Shown piece by piece: positions 45,082 to 55,163 of a stretch of DNA of 64,000 nucleotides. The stretch comes from Legionella busanensis (lineage in GTDB: Bacteria; Pseudomonadota; Gammaproteobacteria; Legionellales; Legionellaceae). The notes under the pieces are model-generated. The model did no database searches and was not told the origin of the DNA. It saw only the letters and a list, made by a program, of their open reading frames with translations. The DNA is taken from assembly GCF_900461525.1 (NCBI RefSeq), contig NZ_UGOD01000001.1:2449001-2513000 (forward strand). The letters are read 5' to 3'. Every line of letters starts with the position of its first letter. The stretch's first letter is position 1. A program made the position numbers and the translations under genes.

Positions 45082-46188
45082 ATGAAACATCTTAAACAAT
45101 TTATTTCTCATTTTCATTCAAATAGCCATACAGGTTTTGTCACACTTAAATCATTCAGGAAGGTAGATTCTGCTACTAAAAATCTACATTATATACTACG
45201 AGATTATAATCTAAGAGCTTTTGATAGTAGACCTACAAATTGGGATATGCTTGAGGCATCGGAAATAGGTAGAATTAATGACCAGAAAAGATTTCTATCG
45301 TATTTAAAGCAAGTTGATAAAATTTTATTAACCCAAGTTTTAAATATAAAAAGTTCAAAAAATATTCTTCTAAACTCTGCAAAGTATGCATACTCAGAAC
45401 CCCTGATTTTCCTATTACAATATGCTAGCTCTAAAACGTTATGTGAGGTTACAAGGCTTAAAAATAAAAATAATGATAATTTAGTTATCCTTTGTGCTAA
45501 ACGCCGTGATAAGTCATTTATTTGTTTACTTGATAAAATTGATGATGTTGCTTTAAAAGAAGTTCTATTATTAAGAAATAAAGATGGCCATAATGCCTTA
45601 ACACTTGCAGCAAAATATCAACCAGAGCAAAGCTTTATACATTTATTAGAAAAATTAGATAATTCATTTTTAAATCAGAAAATTAGTATAGATGATTTAT
45701 GGGAATTTTTTATGCGTGCAGCGGAATATCAATCAGAAAAAGGTTTTAAGTATTTGTTAGAGAAAATAGATAATAACCTTTTAAATCAGGTCATGAATAT
45801 TGATAATAACAGCACTCGTTGGAATATTTTAATGTGCGCAGCTCGCTACCAGTCAAGTGAAGCATTTCAAATGCTTATAGAAAAAATTGATAAGAGTTTT
45901 TTTAAGTCAAATATCATATATACTTTCAATAAAAATAATGAATCTGTATTATCGTTAACACTAAAACATCAAGATGAAAGCGCTCTCATTCTTTTATTAT
46001 CTCGTTTAGATAGGCCTACCTTGGAAATAATAAAAAAATGCTATCATGAGCAGAAAATACAAGCTGCTTTAGAAAAATTAGCTTCAATTATCTCTGTCTT
46101 AGATAATCCTTACACTTTATTTTCAAGGAAACCTAATGATGTATCTAACGAGAACTGCAACAAAGCGAGATATAATTATATAGCATAA
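45082..46188 (+). CDS. Ankyrin-like repeat protein, effector candidate
   Basis: 368 residues. After a 65-residue leader come about seven degenerate 35-residue units with the pattern hydrophobic-L-L-CAAK/AAKYQ-x4-F-x2-LLEKID, for example NALTLAAKYQPEQSFIHLLE, FFMRAAEYQSEKGFKYLLEK and NILMCAARYQSSEAFQMLIE. These look like ankyrin-type helix pairs with the turn reduced. No catalytic motif and no signal peptide. The C terminus is polar (RKPNDVSNENCNKARYNYIA). Its role would be protein binding in the host, by inference. Confidence 0.7.
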   Translation: MKHLKQFISHFHSNSHTGFVTLKSFRKVDSATKNLHYILRDYNLRAFDSRPTNWDMLEASEIGRINDQKRFLSYLKQVDKILLTQVLNIKSSKNILLNSAKYAYSEPLIFLLQYASSKTLCEVTRLKNKNNDNLVILCAKRRDKSFICLLDKIDDVALKEVLLLRNKDGHNALTLAAKYQPEQSFIHLLEKLDNSFLNQKISIDDLWEFFMRAAEYQSEKGFKYLLEKIDNNLLNQVMNIDNNSTRWNILMCAARYQSSEAFQMLIEKIDKSFFKSNIIYTFNKNNESVLSLTLKHQDESALILLLSRLDRPTLEIIKKCYHEQKIQAALEKLASIISVLDNPYTLFSRKPNDVSNENCNKARYNYIA

Positions 46189-46283
46189 GCTTTTAACTGA
46201 ATAAACTTGCACATCTTAAACGATAGACTGCCAACTAGTTTTTCTGGCCGTATTACAAATACTATTACCACGGTAGGGAATTA

Positions 46284-46620
46284 TGGCTCTGTTGCAAAAA
46301 CGATATTCGTTTATAATTTGATTTAACTTAATGAATAATAGAATGACAAAATGCGTTCGACTAAACCTCTAGCCTTTAAATGGCGTCACTTTCATGGCGA
46401 ATTGATCTTGCAATGTGTACGCTGGTATTGTAAGTACGGCATTAGCTATCGCGATCTAGAGGAAATGATGTCAGAACGCGGTCTTGAACTAAATCATACA
46501 ACAGCTTATCGTTGGGTTTAGCACTATGCGCCAGAGCTAAAGAAGCGCTAGACTGGTACAAAAGGCGATATTCTAATCGTTGGCACTTAGATGAAACCTA
46601 CATCAAGGTAAAAGGAGAAT
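46284..46620 (+). mobile_element. IS6-family 5' half, divergent copy
   Basis: Starts GGCTCTGTTGCAAAAACGAT; ORF begins MRSTKPLAFKWRHFHGELIL, QCVRWYCKYGISYRDLEEMM, then NHTTAYRWV-stop and shifts frame before WHLDETYIKVKG. It differs from the MSLKNPSDFK copies, so at least two IS6 subtypes were present. Downstream to 47068 only a palindrome copy is seen. Confidence 0.75.
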
Positions 46621-46731
46621 TGAAATAAGTTTGAATTTTTTAAATGAATACACCAAAGATTAATCACTTTTCTTTTCTCATCAAATCTGTATTAATACCA
46701 TTTTCATTGGTTAACTCATTACTATGCTTAA

Positions 46732-46755
46732 ATCTCGAAAAACGACCCTTTTGAT
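46732..46755. repeat. Terminator-like dispersed palindrome, copy 7 (partial)
   Basis: ATCTCGAAAAACGACCC then TTTTGAT; the right arm has decayed. Confidence 0.4.
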
Positions 46756-47068
46756 AACAAATTAGTATTTGTTGACTTAATCTTATAATGGTGAGCCAGC
46801 GTTATATATTGCGAATGTCAGGATAAAATCTCTAAGAAATAATTTTGTAATAAACAAGCACCTCGAAAAATGAAGATTTATTAGATTCCCTTAATTTTAC
46901 TATTCATTAATACCTACAAATTTGAAATTAATAAATTAATTATCGATACTATCGGGCTGAAATAGCTAAAACGGAGGATGATCACAATAATGAGTTGAAT
47001 TTTTTTTATCTACCCATTTGTAAATTGGAAAGGATTCTAAATCATTATTTACATAATAATTACCTGTT

Positions 47069-47727
47069 CATGACTCAAAGCCTTACCTTGAGCAGCTTGA
47101 TACTATCAAATCAAGTTTAAACTATGACATTAGTGAAGCCATCACTGATCGCGCCCATGTGGTTCAGGGCATATCATTTCAACGCTCAAATCAATGGGTA
47201 TCACCACTTATATTCCTTTATTTAATACCCGTAGTGGTACAGCGCAAAGAACCATAACACCTGGCTTTTACTACGATGCAAACAACGATACCTATCGTTG
47301 TCCAGCCAATCATAAGCTTAACCCTGGAAAAATATTAGATAATGATTATGTGCTTTACCATTCTAGGGTAAAGCATTGTCGAGATTGCTCAATTAAAACA
47401 AGTTGCCAGGCGTCTAAAAAGAAAAACCAAGACATTCGAGTAATCTCAAGTCATACTCATTTTCACTTATTGCAACAGGTTACATTAGATATGCAGACAG
47501 CCTTATTCAAACAGAAACTAGTAGAAAGGTTGGCGCAAATTGAAAGTTGATGAATGAGTTGAAAAACTACCATAGGCTTGCAAAAGCACATTTCCGTGGT
47601 ATTCATAACGGGCAAATACAAGCTTATATGGCCGCTATTGCTATCAATATTAAACGGATAGTTTTTTTCATATGTCATTTCCATTTAATTACCTGCTAAC
47701 CTTTTGCAACAGGCCGGGCCCTTTTTT
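47069..47727 (+). mobile_element. IS1182-family copy 2, 5'-truncated
   Basis: Begins inside the transposase gene (GAIHDSKPYL region) and is nearly base-identical to 15181-15829, ending ACCTTTTGCAACAGGCC. It has CAA (AQIES) where copy 1 has a stop, but a 1-base loss at GAAAGTTGATG closes the frame at 47550. The right flank CCCTTTTTTGAGAC (47719-47732) is again half of the dispersed palindrome. The left end and left flank are gone. Confidence 0.85.
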
Positions 47728-47866
47728 GAGACGCTTTATTCTCACAATCCCTTATTCTAAATTTCCCCTATTCAGCTTGCCTTTTTACATTACTATTTTT
47801 ATTAAAACCTATATTATAATCAAAGTATTAAATACCCATTAAAAATAACGTAATTGAGAAGAAGTC

Positions 47867-48417
47867 ATGTTACGATTAATTGGCTATGCTTGCGTAAGCA
47901 CCCTTAAGCAAAATTTAAATTTACAAGTCGATACCCTCTTAAAAGCGGGCTGTTAGAAAAATCTTATTTTTAAAGATAAAGTGTCAGGCTTAAAAACTGA
48001 GCGGCCTGGCTTAACCCAATGTTTAGAAATTTTAGAATCTGGAGATGTGTCGGTCGTTTGGCGACTTGATAGGTTAGGTCGCTTCATAGTGCATTAGAAA
48101 CACTTATTGAAACCTTAAGAGAAAAAAGTAAGCTTTAAATCATTGTGTGACGGGGCAACTGATACTACGACTGCTTCTGGTAAATTGGTCTTTAATATTT
48201 TTTCCTCCATGGCTCAGTTCGAAAGACGACTCATTCAGGAGCGAACTCAGCAAAACTCTCTGCTGCGCAAGCGGTAAAAAGGGAGAATGGCTTAAAAGAT
48301 ATTTCAAAAATCCAGGCAGCGAAACGTATGCATCCAGATAAGGCTTTAGCAATTGAAGATATTTGCAAGGTACTTAATATTTCTAAGCCAACGTTGTATC
48401 GATATTTGACTTCATAA
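47867..48417 (+). pseudogene. Serine recombinase (resolvase/invertase family), decayed
   Basis: From ATG 47867: LIGYACVSTLKQNLNLQVDT, with the catalytic Ser in VST, then GC-stop, KVSGLKTERPGLTQCLEILE, VVWRLDRLGR, and after frameshifts FKSLCDGATDTTTASGKLVF and SMAQFERRLIQERTQ, ending with a helix-turn-helix (IEDICKVLNISKPTLYRYLT) and a TAA. At least two stops and two shifts. A minus-strand frame here is a shadow. Confidence 0.85.
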
Positions 48418-48541
48418 TAAAAATTAATAATTTCATGGAAAAAATAAATTTAATATTGGCAAGTCAATATCAAAATTAAATGTCTTTCAGTTCTTCCTCA
48501 TTATAACTATAACTTGGATTTAAATAGTTTTTCTTTTTTAT

Positions 48542-49555
48542 TTATATGGTTGAATCTAATTTAATAACATTATTTGGAAAATTATTAGCCTCTTTTTTTA
48601 ATAAGAGTAATTCGATTTCTTTTCTCACAGCAAAAAATTTTGATTTATGAATATCAAGATCTTTCTTGCTAAAAGATTCTTTTTCTCCTACAAACTCCAT
48701 TTTTCCATGACGTATCAAATCGTCTAACTTTTTAAAGAGAAAAATATTTTTAGGTAAATTAATATAGGTAATTCCTGAAGTAACTTCTACTTCTAAAGGA
48801 GAATTATTAGAAGAAATTATATCTGGTCTAAAGTTACGTAAGTTTTTAACATAAGAGAGAAAATCATCACTATGTAGAATTGATGCTTTACCTTTAACCC
48901 CACGCCAAGGATCAATTATCCATCCATTCCATGTTTTATAATCAGAGCATAGACTATTAAAGTTACGATTAACTATCACAAAACAATGATCGAGAGATTT
49001 AAAACGGACGATTTCAATTCGTTTAATTAAATTATCATGCGCTTTAATTGTTTTACTCCATAAAAAATAAAACAAACAATGTGCCAGTATAATACAATTG
49101 CCAGATCTTTCACTTCTTGCCTGAATATTGTCTTGAACAAATTTAGAGTATCTTGGTTCTAAATTTTTAAATAAATTTTGCTTCTCCTTATCTTCAAAAT
49201 AAATATTACTTAAAATATTGACTCTTCTTAATATTTGTTGCCAGTTTTTTTGATTTGGTAATTTTTTATAACTAGTCACAAGACCACTATTGTTATCAGG
49301 GGTATGGCTTACAGTTCTATTTAGCAGAAAAAATGGCCATGTTATTAAGTGCTTATCGGTAGGCCATAGTATTGAATTATCGCTACTATCAGTTGTTACA
49401 TTAAAAGGAGTAAAAGGCTTAAGATTAGAAGAAAATTTAACATTGTTTAATGTATCTCTTAAACAATCTTTTATACGATAAGCTAAATTACCTGTTAATA
49501 ATTTTTTTGTTTCTTTTGATTTATAATATTGAAATAATTCTTTTTTTGATCTCAT
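48542..49555 (-). CDS. Possible papain/transglutaminase-like protein, effector candidate
   Basis: 337 residues, no signal peptide. Residues 150-219 hold a Cys-His-Asp set in transglutaminase-like order: Cys154 in RSGNCIILAHCLFYFLW, His190 in LDHCFVIVNRNF and Asp215 in WNGWIIDPWRG. The spacing (36 and 25 residues) is typical of the compact transglutaminase-like core and tighter than in the four papain-like proteins of this window. The N-terminal half is polar and of unknown fold. The gene is very AT-rich and lies between two dead recombinase genes. Substrate unknown. Confidence 0.65.
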   Translation of the reverse strand: MRSKKELFQYYKSKETKKLLTGNLAYRIKDCLRDTLNNVKFSSNLKPFTPFNVTTDSSDNSILWPTDKHLITWPFFLLNRTVSHTPDNNSGLVTSYKKLPNQKNWQQILRRVNILSNIYFEDKEKQNLFKNLEPRYSKFVQDNIQARSERSGNCIILAHCLFYFLWSKTIKAHDNLIKRIEIVRFKSLDHCFVIVNRNFNSLCSDYKTWNGWIIDPWRGVKGKASILHSDDFLSYVKNLRNFRPDIISSNNSPLEVEVTSGITYINLPKNIFLFKKLDDLIRHGKMEFVGEKESFSKKDLDIHKSKFFAVRKEIELLLLKKEANNFPNNVIKLDSTI

Positions 49556-49866
49556 ATCATCAATTTGTTTTTTAATTTCTCATATTGTATAGTCTTTTTA
49601 TTATTTTGGTAGTTGTCTACTGTATTAAACGACAACGAAAGATTATTAAATTTAGGGTAGCTCTTAACTTTATAAACCAACTTTTTTATTGGTATATATA
49701 TTATAGAGCATCAATACTACAACTTAACATTTTAAAGGGTTCCTGTAATTATTTGAGGACCTCATTAATTACGGCAAGGGCTCGCAAGGAAATATCACTT
49801 TTATTTTTGCTAAGAGGACCTTTTTTAGCTAAAATATTATTTTTTCAGGAAGTTAGATTAAAGATC

Positions 49867-50459
49867 ATGGCTAGAGAAGGTAAAACAAAAGTGTTAACAG
49901 ATGCTGAGTTCAAACGACTTTTGGCAGTGGCTAAAGATAGTACATTTGCTATTCGCAATGTAGCGATGATTTATTGTTCGTTTAGCTTAGGACTCAGAGC
50001 AAAAGAAATTGCTTCTTTAACCATTACTGATGTTGCTGATAGCCACTACCGATTACTCGACGAAATTTGCCTTAAACGTTCTATGACCAAAGGTGAAAAG
50101 CAACGTTATACTTACTTGACTAATAAAAAATTGCGAGAAACGTTACAAGCTTATCTTAATCATTTAAGAGATAATAGCGTAGCTCGTCAAAAACCTTTCT
50201 TTCAAACGCAACGCCGAAGCCGTTTTACACCTAATACCTTACAAAGGTGGTTTCGAAAATTATATGATAAAGCAAGAATTTTGGGCGCAAGTTCTCACTC
50301 AGGTCGGCGAACCTTTATCACCAAGTTAATTGAGCAAGGGGTGATATTAAAGCGGTATCTCGATTAGCAGGCCACGCTTCGATTGTGACAACGTCTATTT
50401 ACGTTGATGATAATCCAGATAGACTTAAACGGATTGTGGCCAATTTAGCCTTAATCTAG
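49867..50459 (+). pseudogene. Tyrosine recombinase (XerC/phage integrase-like), one frameshift
   Basis: From ATG 49867: VLTDAEFKRLLAVAKDSTFA, the first catalytic Arg in SLGLRAKEIASL, then SHSGRRTFITKLIEQG. At 50339-50343 a run of four G shifts the frame; one G less gives GVDIKAVSRLAGHASIVTTS followed by IYVDDNPDRLKRIVANLALI and TAG, with the His and Tyr catalytic residues. About 200 residues, lacking the usual core-binding arm domain. Upstream in-frame codons to 49585 are not family-like. Confidence 0.85.
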
Positions 50460-50539
50460 GAATATATTTTCGATAGTCATTTTTAATGCAGTTAACGAAC
50501 AACAATCACAAATGCAGTCATAGTCTTATACTCTATAGA

Positions 50540-50735
50540 GACTACATATCTAAATATGAAGAGCAATTAACTCAGCAAGGTTTCCCATTAATTGAAACAG
50601 TCATTGACCAGATTAAAGTGATTCGTTAGATAGAACATATAACTACCGCAAACCTAATAACTTTGCTATGAATTTTTTTACTGGTCCGCGACCTATACCT
50701 TGAGACCTAAAACCTAAACAGAAATTTAACAAATT
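50540..50735 (+). mobile_element. IS982-family transposase remnant
   Basis: Reads YEEQLTQQGFPLIETVIDQI, KVIR-stop-IEH, then in another frame YRKPNNFAMNFF. This matches the end of IS982 transposases (ETVFDQLK, IEHSRHR, NFMVN). No ends recognised. Confidence 0.55.
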
Positions 50736-51184
50736 AATCTACTGCACTGATGTTCTTATACCGAGTTGAGATTAAATTATAAATAAATGTCGTTTTTATA
50801 GCAAAGCAAAAAGATCTTCGTCCAATTCATGTAAGAAGGTTTAAACAGCATTGTTACAAAATAAAGCTTTAGTGTTTATTAATGAATTTCTTAGCGAAGC
50901 TTGCTTATTCATATTTTAAATATCAGAAACTTTTAGGAAAAATACTATTACCTTTATTAATTAAATTGTATAAAAATATTTTTTAACCTTCATGCCAGTT
51001 CTACTGCTTCTTTAGTTCAGGAGCAATAGAGCTGAGCCCAGTGGTAAACGATAGCATAGTTATTTGAGTATTTTTATTCTAAATGCATACGACTTACCTT
51101 GCTATAAACGCTTGAATGTAGCGGAGATGACTTCTCATCGCACCTCTTGGCGCTTTAAATTAAAATAATAGAATACTAATTGTT

Positions 51185-51480
51185 TTAATAAGTCAGCTCA
51201 ACTTTATAGTGCTTAGGACCATCGTAGCAAAAAAGATTAAGCGCTTTTCCCGCCCAGCTTACCAATAATGCCACTTTTTGCTCGGTCGCTCTATCAGTTA
51301 AATCAAACAACTGCTGTAACAAATAAATACCTGATGAGAGTACGCGCTTACAAGGTCTACTCGTCTAATAGCAGCCACACTTAGGTCGCTTTAATTCCGA
51401 GAGAACCATCTCAAGCAACACTTCCCAAGGTAAATGTTGTCCTAAAATTATGATTTCAGCTCTGAAAGTATAAGTTCAGG
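51185..51480 (-). mobile_element. Transposase-like remnant, minus strand
   Basis: Minus strand reads GQHLPWEVLLEMVLSELKRP, a stop soon after, CKRVLSSGIYLLQQLFDLTD and RATEQKVALLVSWAG. The LLQQLFDLTDRATEQ stretch resembles the N-terminal part of IS5-type transposases. Weak assignment. Confidence 0.4.
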
Positions 51481-52018
51481 GTATGTTAAAAACATTGCTC
51501 GCAATAATGAAATAGCTAATACTTGATATGAAAATAATTTAGTCAAGCCGAAGAGATGTATTATTATTCCAAAGATGAGTTATTTTAACATCGATACTGT
51601 CTCCTATTATGAAAAATCTGCCAAGATGTTCAAGCTCCTGATAGAGACAAAATATACGATAAGTATACTTATGGTTTGGTTGATCTTGGATTTATCGCAC
51701 CCTAAATCGGTTTAAATAGCGTATTAATTCAAATGGCTGAAGACTTGACAGCTATTAATAACTCAATGCCGGACTAATATTTAATACTATAAGTATAGAT
51801 CTTTCTTATTAGAAAGACATGAAATACGTTTATAAATATCTATAGGTCGTTTCTTTTAAAATAAATTTTCTATTAGTAAGAACTTTATAATAAATTTTAT
51901 AATTAAAATTTATTAGTATGTAAATAATTTATATTGATTAATTTTAAATCATTTATATACTTTTTTTATCAAATAGTATAAAATATATCACTTTAGGTTA
52001 ATATTTGATATTTATATT
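51481..52018. other. Intergenic, extremely AT-rich before the glycosyltransferase gene
   Basis: No gene seen. The last 250 bases are almost only A and T; the stretch just before the ATG (GGTTAATATTTGATATTTAT) has one good PmrA half-site but not a second. Confidence 0.4.
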
Positions 52019-54559
52019 ATGAATTTATTAGATAACTTAGTGACTTCTTATGCAGGAATGCCAGGAAAATTTGATAACAATGATGATAACAATCAAGCTA
52101 TTGAACTTTATTATCTCTTAATCAAAATAAACAAGATGTTAACTTTGCAAGTTGACACAATTGCTTATGATGACGAACAAATAGAAAAATTTGATACCTT
52201 CTTATCTAGTTATCTTAAAATACTTAATGAAATAGCGCAAAGGCCAATTAAAGGGCCGAGAACACATTTTTTATTATCAAAAAGTTTACCAGCTTTGGAT
52301 GAGGCATTGAAAGATTTAAAGAAAGCTTTAGAAGATAAAAAAGTTGATTTAGAAAAAGAGAATGACAACGAAAAACTAGAGAAATTAAAAGAGCAAGAGT
52401 GCTATGTGACAAATTTTGAAGAAAACTTATTAATTTTTAAACAAAATTTAATGAAAGCAATAGATGGTTCTTCAAAGAGCCTTCAAGTTGAAAGTAATCA
52501 AAATGTAGATTTTTCTTTTGGTAACAGAACAGACGTTATCGGAAGAGATCCTTATAATTTACGTGCATTTCTTGAGCAAAATGAAGAACCAAGAATTGAA
52601 CTTCTTAATCATCTAGCTCCGCAATTAAACACCGAACCTAACTATATACCACACATTTTTCATACTATTTGGCTTGGCAGTGAATGGCCAGCTTTAGGGG
52701 TACGAGAAATGACCTTTGCTAATAACACTAAAGGCGCTTACACGATTGATTATTTGGAGGAAAATGTAGCCTCAATTAAGGAAACCAATCCAAATGCTGC
52801 GCATTTATTTTGGACTGATAGAGATATTATTCCTGATTCGATGCAGCGCTGGTGTGATGATAGAGGCATTAAAATTGTCAAAATTCAGACCATTTTTCCT
52901 TTAAAGGGTGATCCATTAGAAAAAGAGCTATACACGCTTTATCTTAATGAAAAAGCCCGGCAAAGTTATGCAGCAGCAGCTGATATATTAAGACTAATGA
53001 TATTGCGTGTCACGCCTGGTATTTATCTGGATATTGATATTAAAGTAGAAAGAAAATTGGAGGAAATTGCAGCCAAATATGGCATAAGACTTAATTTAGG
53101 AGGGGTTAAATATAGCAATAGCTTTTCTCCTACGAGGGAAGGACTCTGTAATAATGATATTATAATGGCTAATAAGCATGGAAAAGAAACTTTAGATGAG
53201 TTTTGTTATGAAGTAATAAAAAAATACCACAAAACATATGCTGAGATCTTTATAAATGATGTTCCAGTGGACTCACATGTGATTCGTTATCAAAAACAAT
53301 TTAAAGATATTCCTTATTATTACTTGTATAAAACAACTCCAATGTTAACTACAGGGCCGCAAATTATTGGAGAATATTACGAAAATAATAGTCTTAACCG
53401 AAATTTTAGCGATCATAACGTTAGTGATGCCCCTTTTTTCATGGAAAATGTACAAACTTGGATAAGGAAAGAAGGAGATGGGTATTCTAATAAAACATTA
53501 GCATTTACGTTTGAGAACCGAGAATTAGCAATAAAACATATTGTTACTTATATTTTGTATGATTTAAAAAGAGAGCCTCGGGTTTTACGGCTAGATAATT
53601 ATAAAGCGCCTCTAGAGCAATATAATATTGGCGATATAGTTATCCAAATATTATTTACACATGCTGGTGATGAACTTAGCGAGATAGAGTCTATTGTAGG
53701 TTTTAAGGAATTTTGTAAAGATTCTAATACAGCAGAGGCCGTATTTAATGCTGTAAAAAAAGGGCAGGCACCCAAATTAAACCTTGAACCTCTTCTATTT
53801 AATTTAGACAATAGGCAAGTAGCGATCCATCGTGTCGTTACAGATCTACTCCAAGATCTAACAAACGACCCCGGTGTTTTACATCTCGACAAATATCAAG
53901 AACTCTTAAAGAAATATAATATTGGGGACGAAGTCGTCCAAATATTGTTTACGCATGCTAATGATAAACTTAAAGAGGTAAAGTCTATCGTAGGATTAGA
54001 TAAGTTTTGCACAGAGCCTAGTACTGCAAATATTTTAACAAATGCTATGAGAGAAGGTCAGCTACCCGCACTTAATCCTCAGTCATTAAATGATTTTTTT
54101 AGAGCACTAGATATTAATAACCTTAAGACTCTTAAAGATAAAACAGAAATTTCTAAAATATATATAAATAATTTAAATCAAATTTTAAATCTTATTGATT
54201 CACATACTTATGAGTTAGATGGTAGAGGTGAAAAAATAGGTGAAAAAAATTACTCAATAGGTGCTTTTAGAATAAGAAATATTATTACAATGGCTTTAGC
54301 TCATGCGAATGCTGGAAACATAATTTCACATAATCAATATTCTTCTATTGTAAAAGAAGTAGAATTTGACTTATTGAAAAAACGAGAAGTAGACGCTGGT
54401 TTTTTTGGCCAAGGTAAAATACATAAATCCACAGTTAATTTATACCAAGAAATAATTCAATCTCTTTATCCAATGGTTAAATCAGAAAAATCTGCTAACT
54501 TGGTGAATGAAGCTAATGAATCTTATATTTTTAGTAAAGGACTAGGACCACAGATTTAA
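52019..54559 (+). CDS. DxD-type glycosyltransferase with tandem C-terminal repeats, effector candidate
   Basis: 846 residues. An N-terminal helical region (1-200) is followed by a toxin-type sugar transferase domain: IPHIFHTIWLGSEWP (about 218), AAHLFWTDRD, then YAAAADILRLMIL and the DxD metal site D338-I-D340 in GIYLDIDIK. This order is that of the DXD glycosyltransferases such as TcdA/TcdB and the Legionella effector SetA, which put glucose or GlcNAc on host GTPases. Residues 495-690 hold two repeats of about 98 residues (ENRELAIKHIVTYILYDLKR; DNRQVAIHRVVTDLLQDLTN), and a helical tail follows. No signal peptide. The repeats may be a membrane- or partner-binding part, by inference. Confidence 0.85.
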   Translation: MNLLDNLVTSYAGMPGKFDNNDDNNQAIELYYLLIKINKMLTLQVDTIAYDDEQIEKFDTFLSSYLKILNEIAQRPIKGPRTHFLLSKSLPALDEALKDLKKALEDKKVDLEKENDNEKLEKLKEQECYVTNFEENLLIFKQNLMKAIDGSSKSLQVESNQNVDFSFGNRTDVIGRDPYNLRAFLEQNEEPRIELLNHLAPQLNTEPNYIPHIFHTIWLGSEWPALGVREMTFANNTKGAYTIDYLEENVASIKETNPNAAHLFWTDRDIIPDSMQRWCDDRGIKIVKIQTIFPLKGDPLEKELYTLYLNEKARQSYAAAADILRLMILRVTPGIYLDIDIKVERKLEEIAAKYGIRLNLGGVKYSNSFSPTREGLCNNDIIMANKHGKETLDEFCYEVIKKYHKTYAEIFINDVPVDSHVIRYQKQFKDIPYYYLYKTTPMLTTGPQIIGEYYENNSLNRNFSDHNVSDAPFFMENVQTWIRKEGDGYSNKTLAFTFENRELAIKHIVTYILYDLKREPRVLRLDNYKAPLEQYNIGDIVIQILFTHAGDELSEIESIVGFKEFCKDSNTAEAVFNAVKKGQAPKLNLEPLLFNLDNRQVAIHRVVTDLLQDLTNDPGVLHLDKYQELLKKYNIGDEVVQILFTHANDKLKEVKSIVGLDKFCTEPSTANILTNAMREGQLPALNPQSLNDFFRALDINNLKTLKDKTEISKIYINNLNQILNLIDSHTYELDGRGEKIGEKNYSIGAFRIRNIITMALAHANAGNIISHNQYSSIVKEVEFDLLKKREVDAGFFGQGKIHKSTVNLYQEIIQSLYPMVKSEKSANLVNEANESYIFSKGLGPQI

Positions 54560-55145
54560 ATGTGTTTGCTAATTATTTTACAAAATTTGAATCTAAATTA
54601 AGATAACTAAGCTAGCAGTGAAATTCAGAGTGACCCAAATTTATAAGACAAATTAAATCGCATAATTTGTTTATTAAATCGGATGTTGTACGAGCCAATT
54701 TTTAGTATAGTACAGCCTATCTAGTTGCTTTACATGATTATTTAAGTCAGTTAATACTATTTTCAGGAGCCATCTATTAGAAAAGCCTCTAAACAAAAGT
54801 TAATTGCAATGTATAGCTTTTATAGTTTTTTAATTATTTCATTTAATTATTAGAGACTGGGGTAATTAATAGTCAAAACAATTACCTCTTTTCTTTTTTA
54901 AATTACTGAACATAAACGACCGGGTATGGAACTACCCCTAACCTACTCGCAAATATCCATAAATCAGTCACTTAATTGTTAATTTATTTAATGTCACCTA
55001 AACATTAAGAATCTATTAAATATAAATTATATTGCGTTTTATTGTTTGAGAAATATAAAGATTTATCCTTAATAAGAGCCATTTAGGCTCGTATTGGAAA
55101 TCAAGCTTTCTCTAACCTATACTTTTAAAAGATTATGCATAAACA
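54560..55145. other. Intergenic, no gene seen
   Basis: AT-rich spacer with one hairpin at 54859. No PmrA-type repeat with an 11-base period found before 55164. Confidence 0.4.
54859..54899 (+). terminator. Possible terminator of the glycosyltransferase gene
   Basis: GGTAATT and AATTACC form a stem around a 12-base loop, followed by TCTTTTCTTTTTT. It lies 300 bases after the stop. Confidence 0.5.
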
Positions 55146-55163
55146 ATGGGTGGAGGGCTTAGG

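Noticed and set aside
49585..49866. N-terminal extension of the tyrosine recombinase
   Set aside because: The residues before ATG 49867 are not like an arm or core-binding domain, and no ribosome site precedes 49585.
53599..53892. Minus-strand frame of 97 codons
   Set aside because: Antisense to the duplicated region of the glycosyltransferase gene; no start signal.
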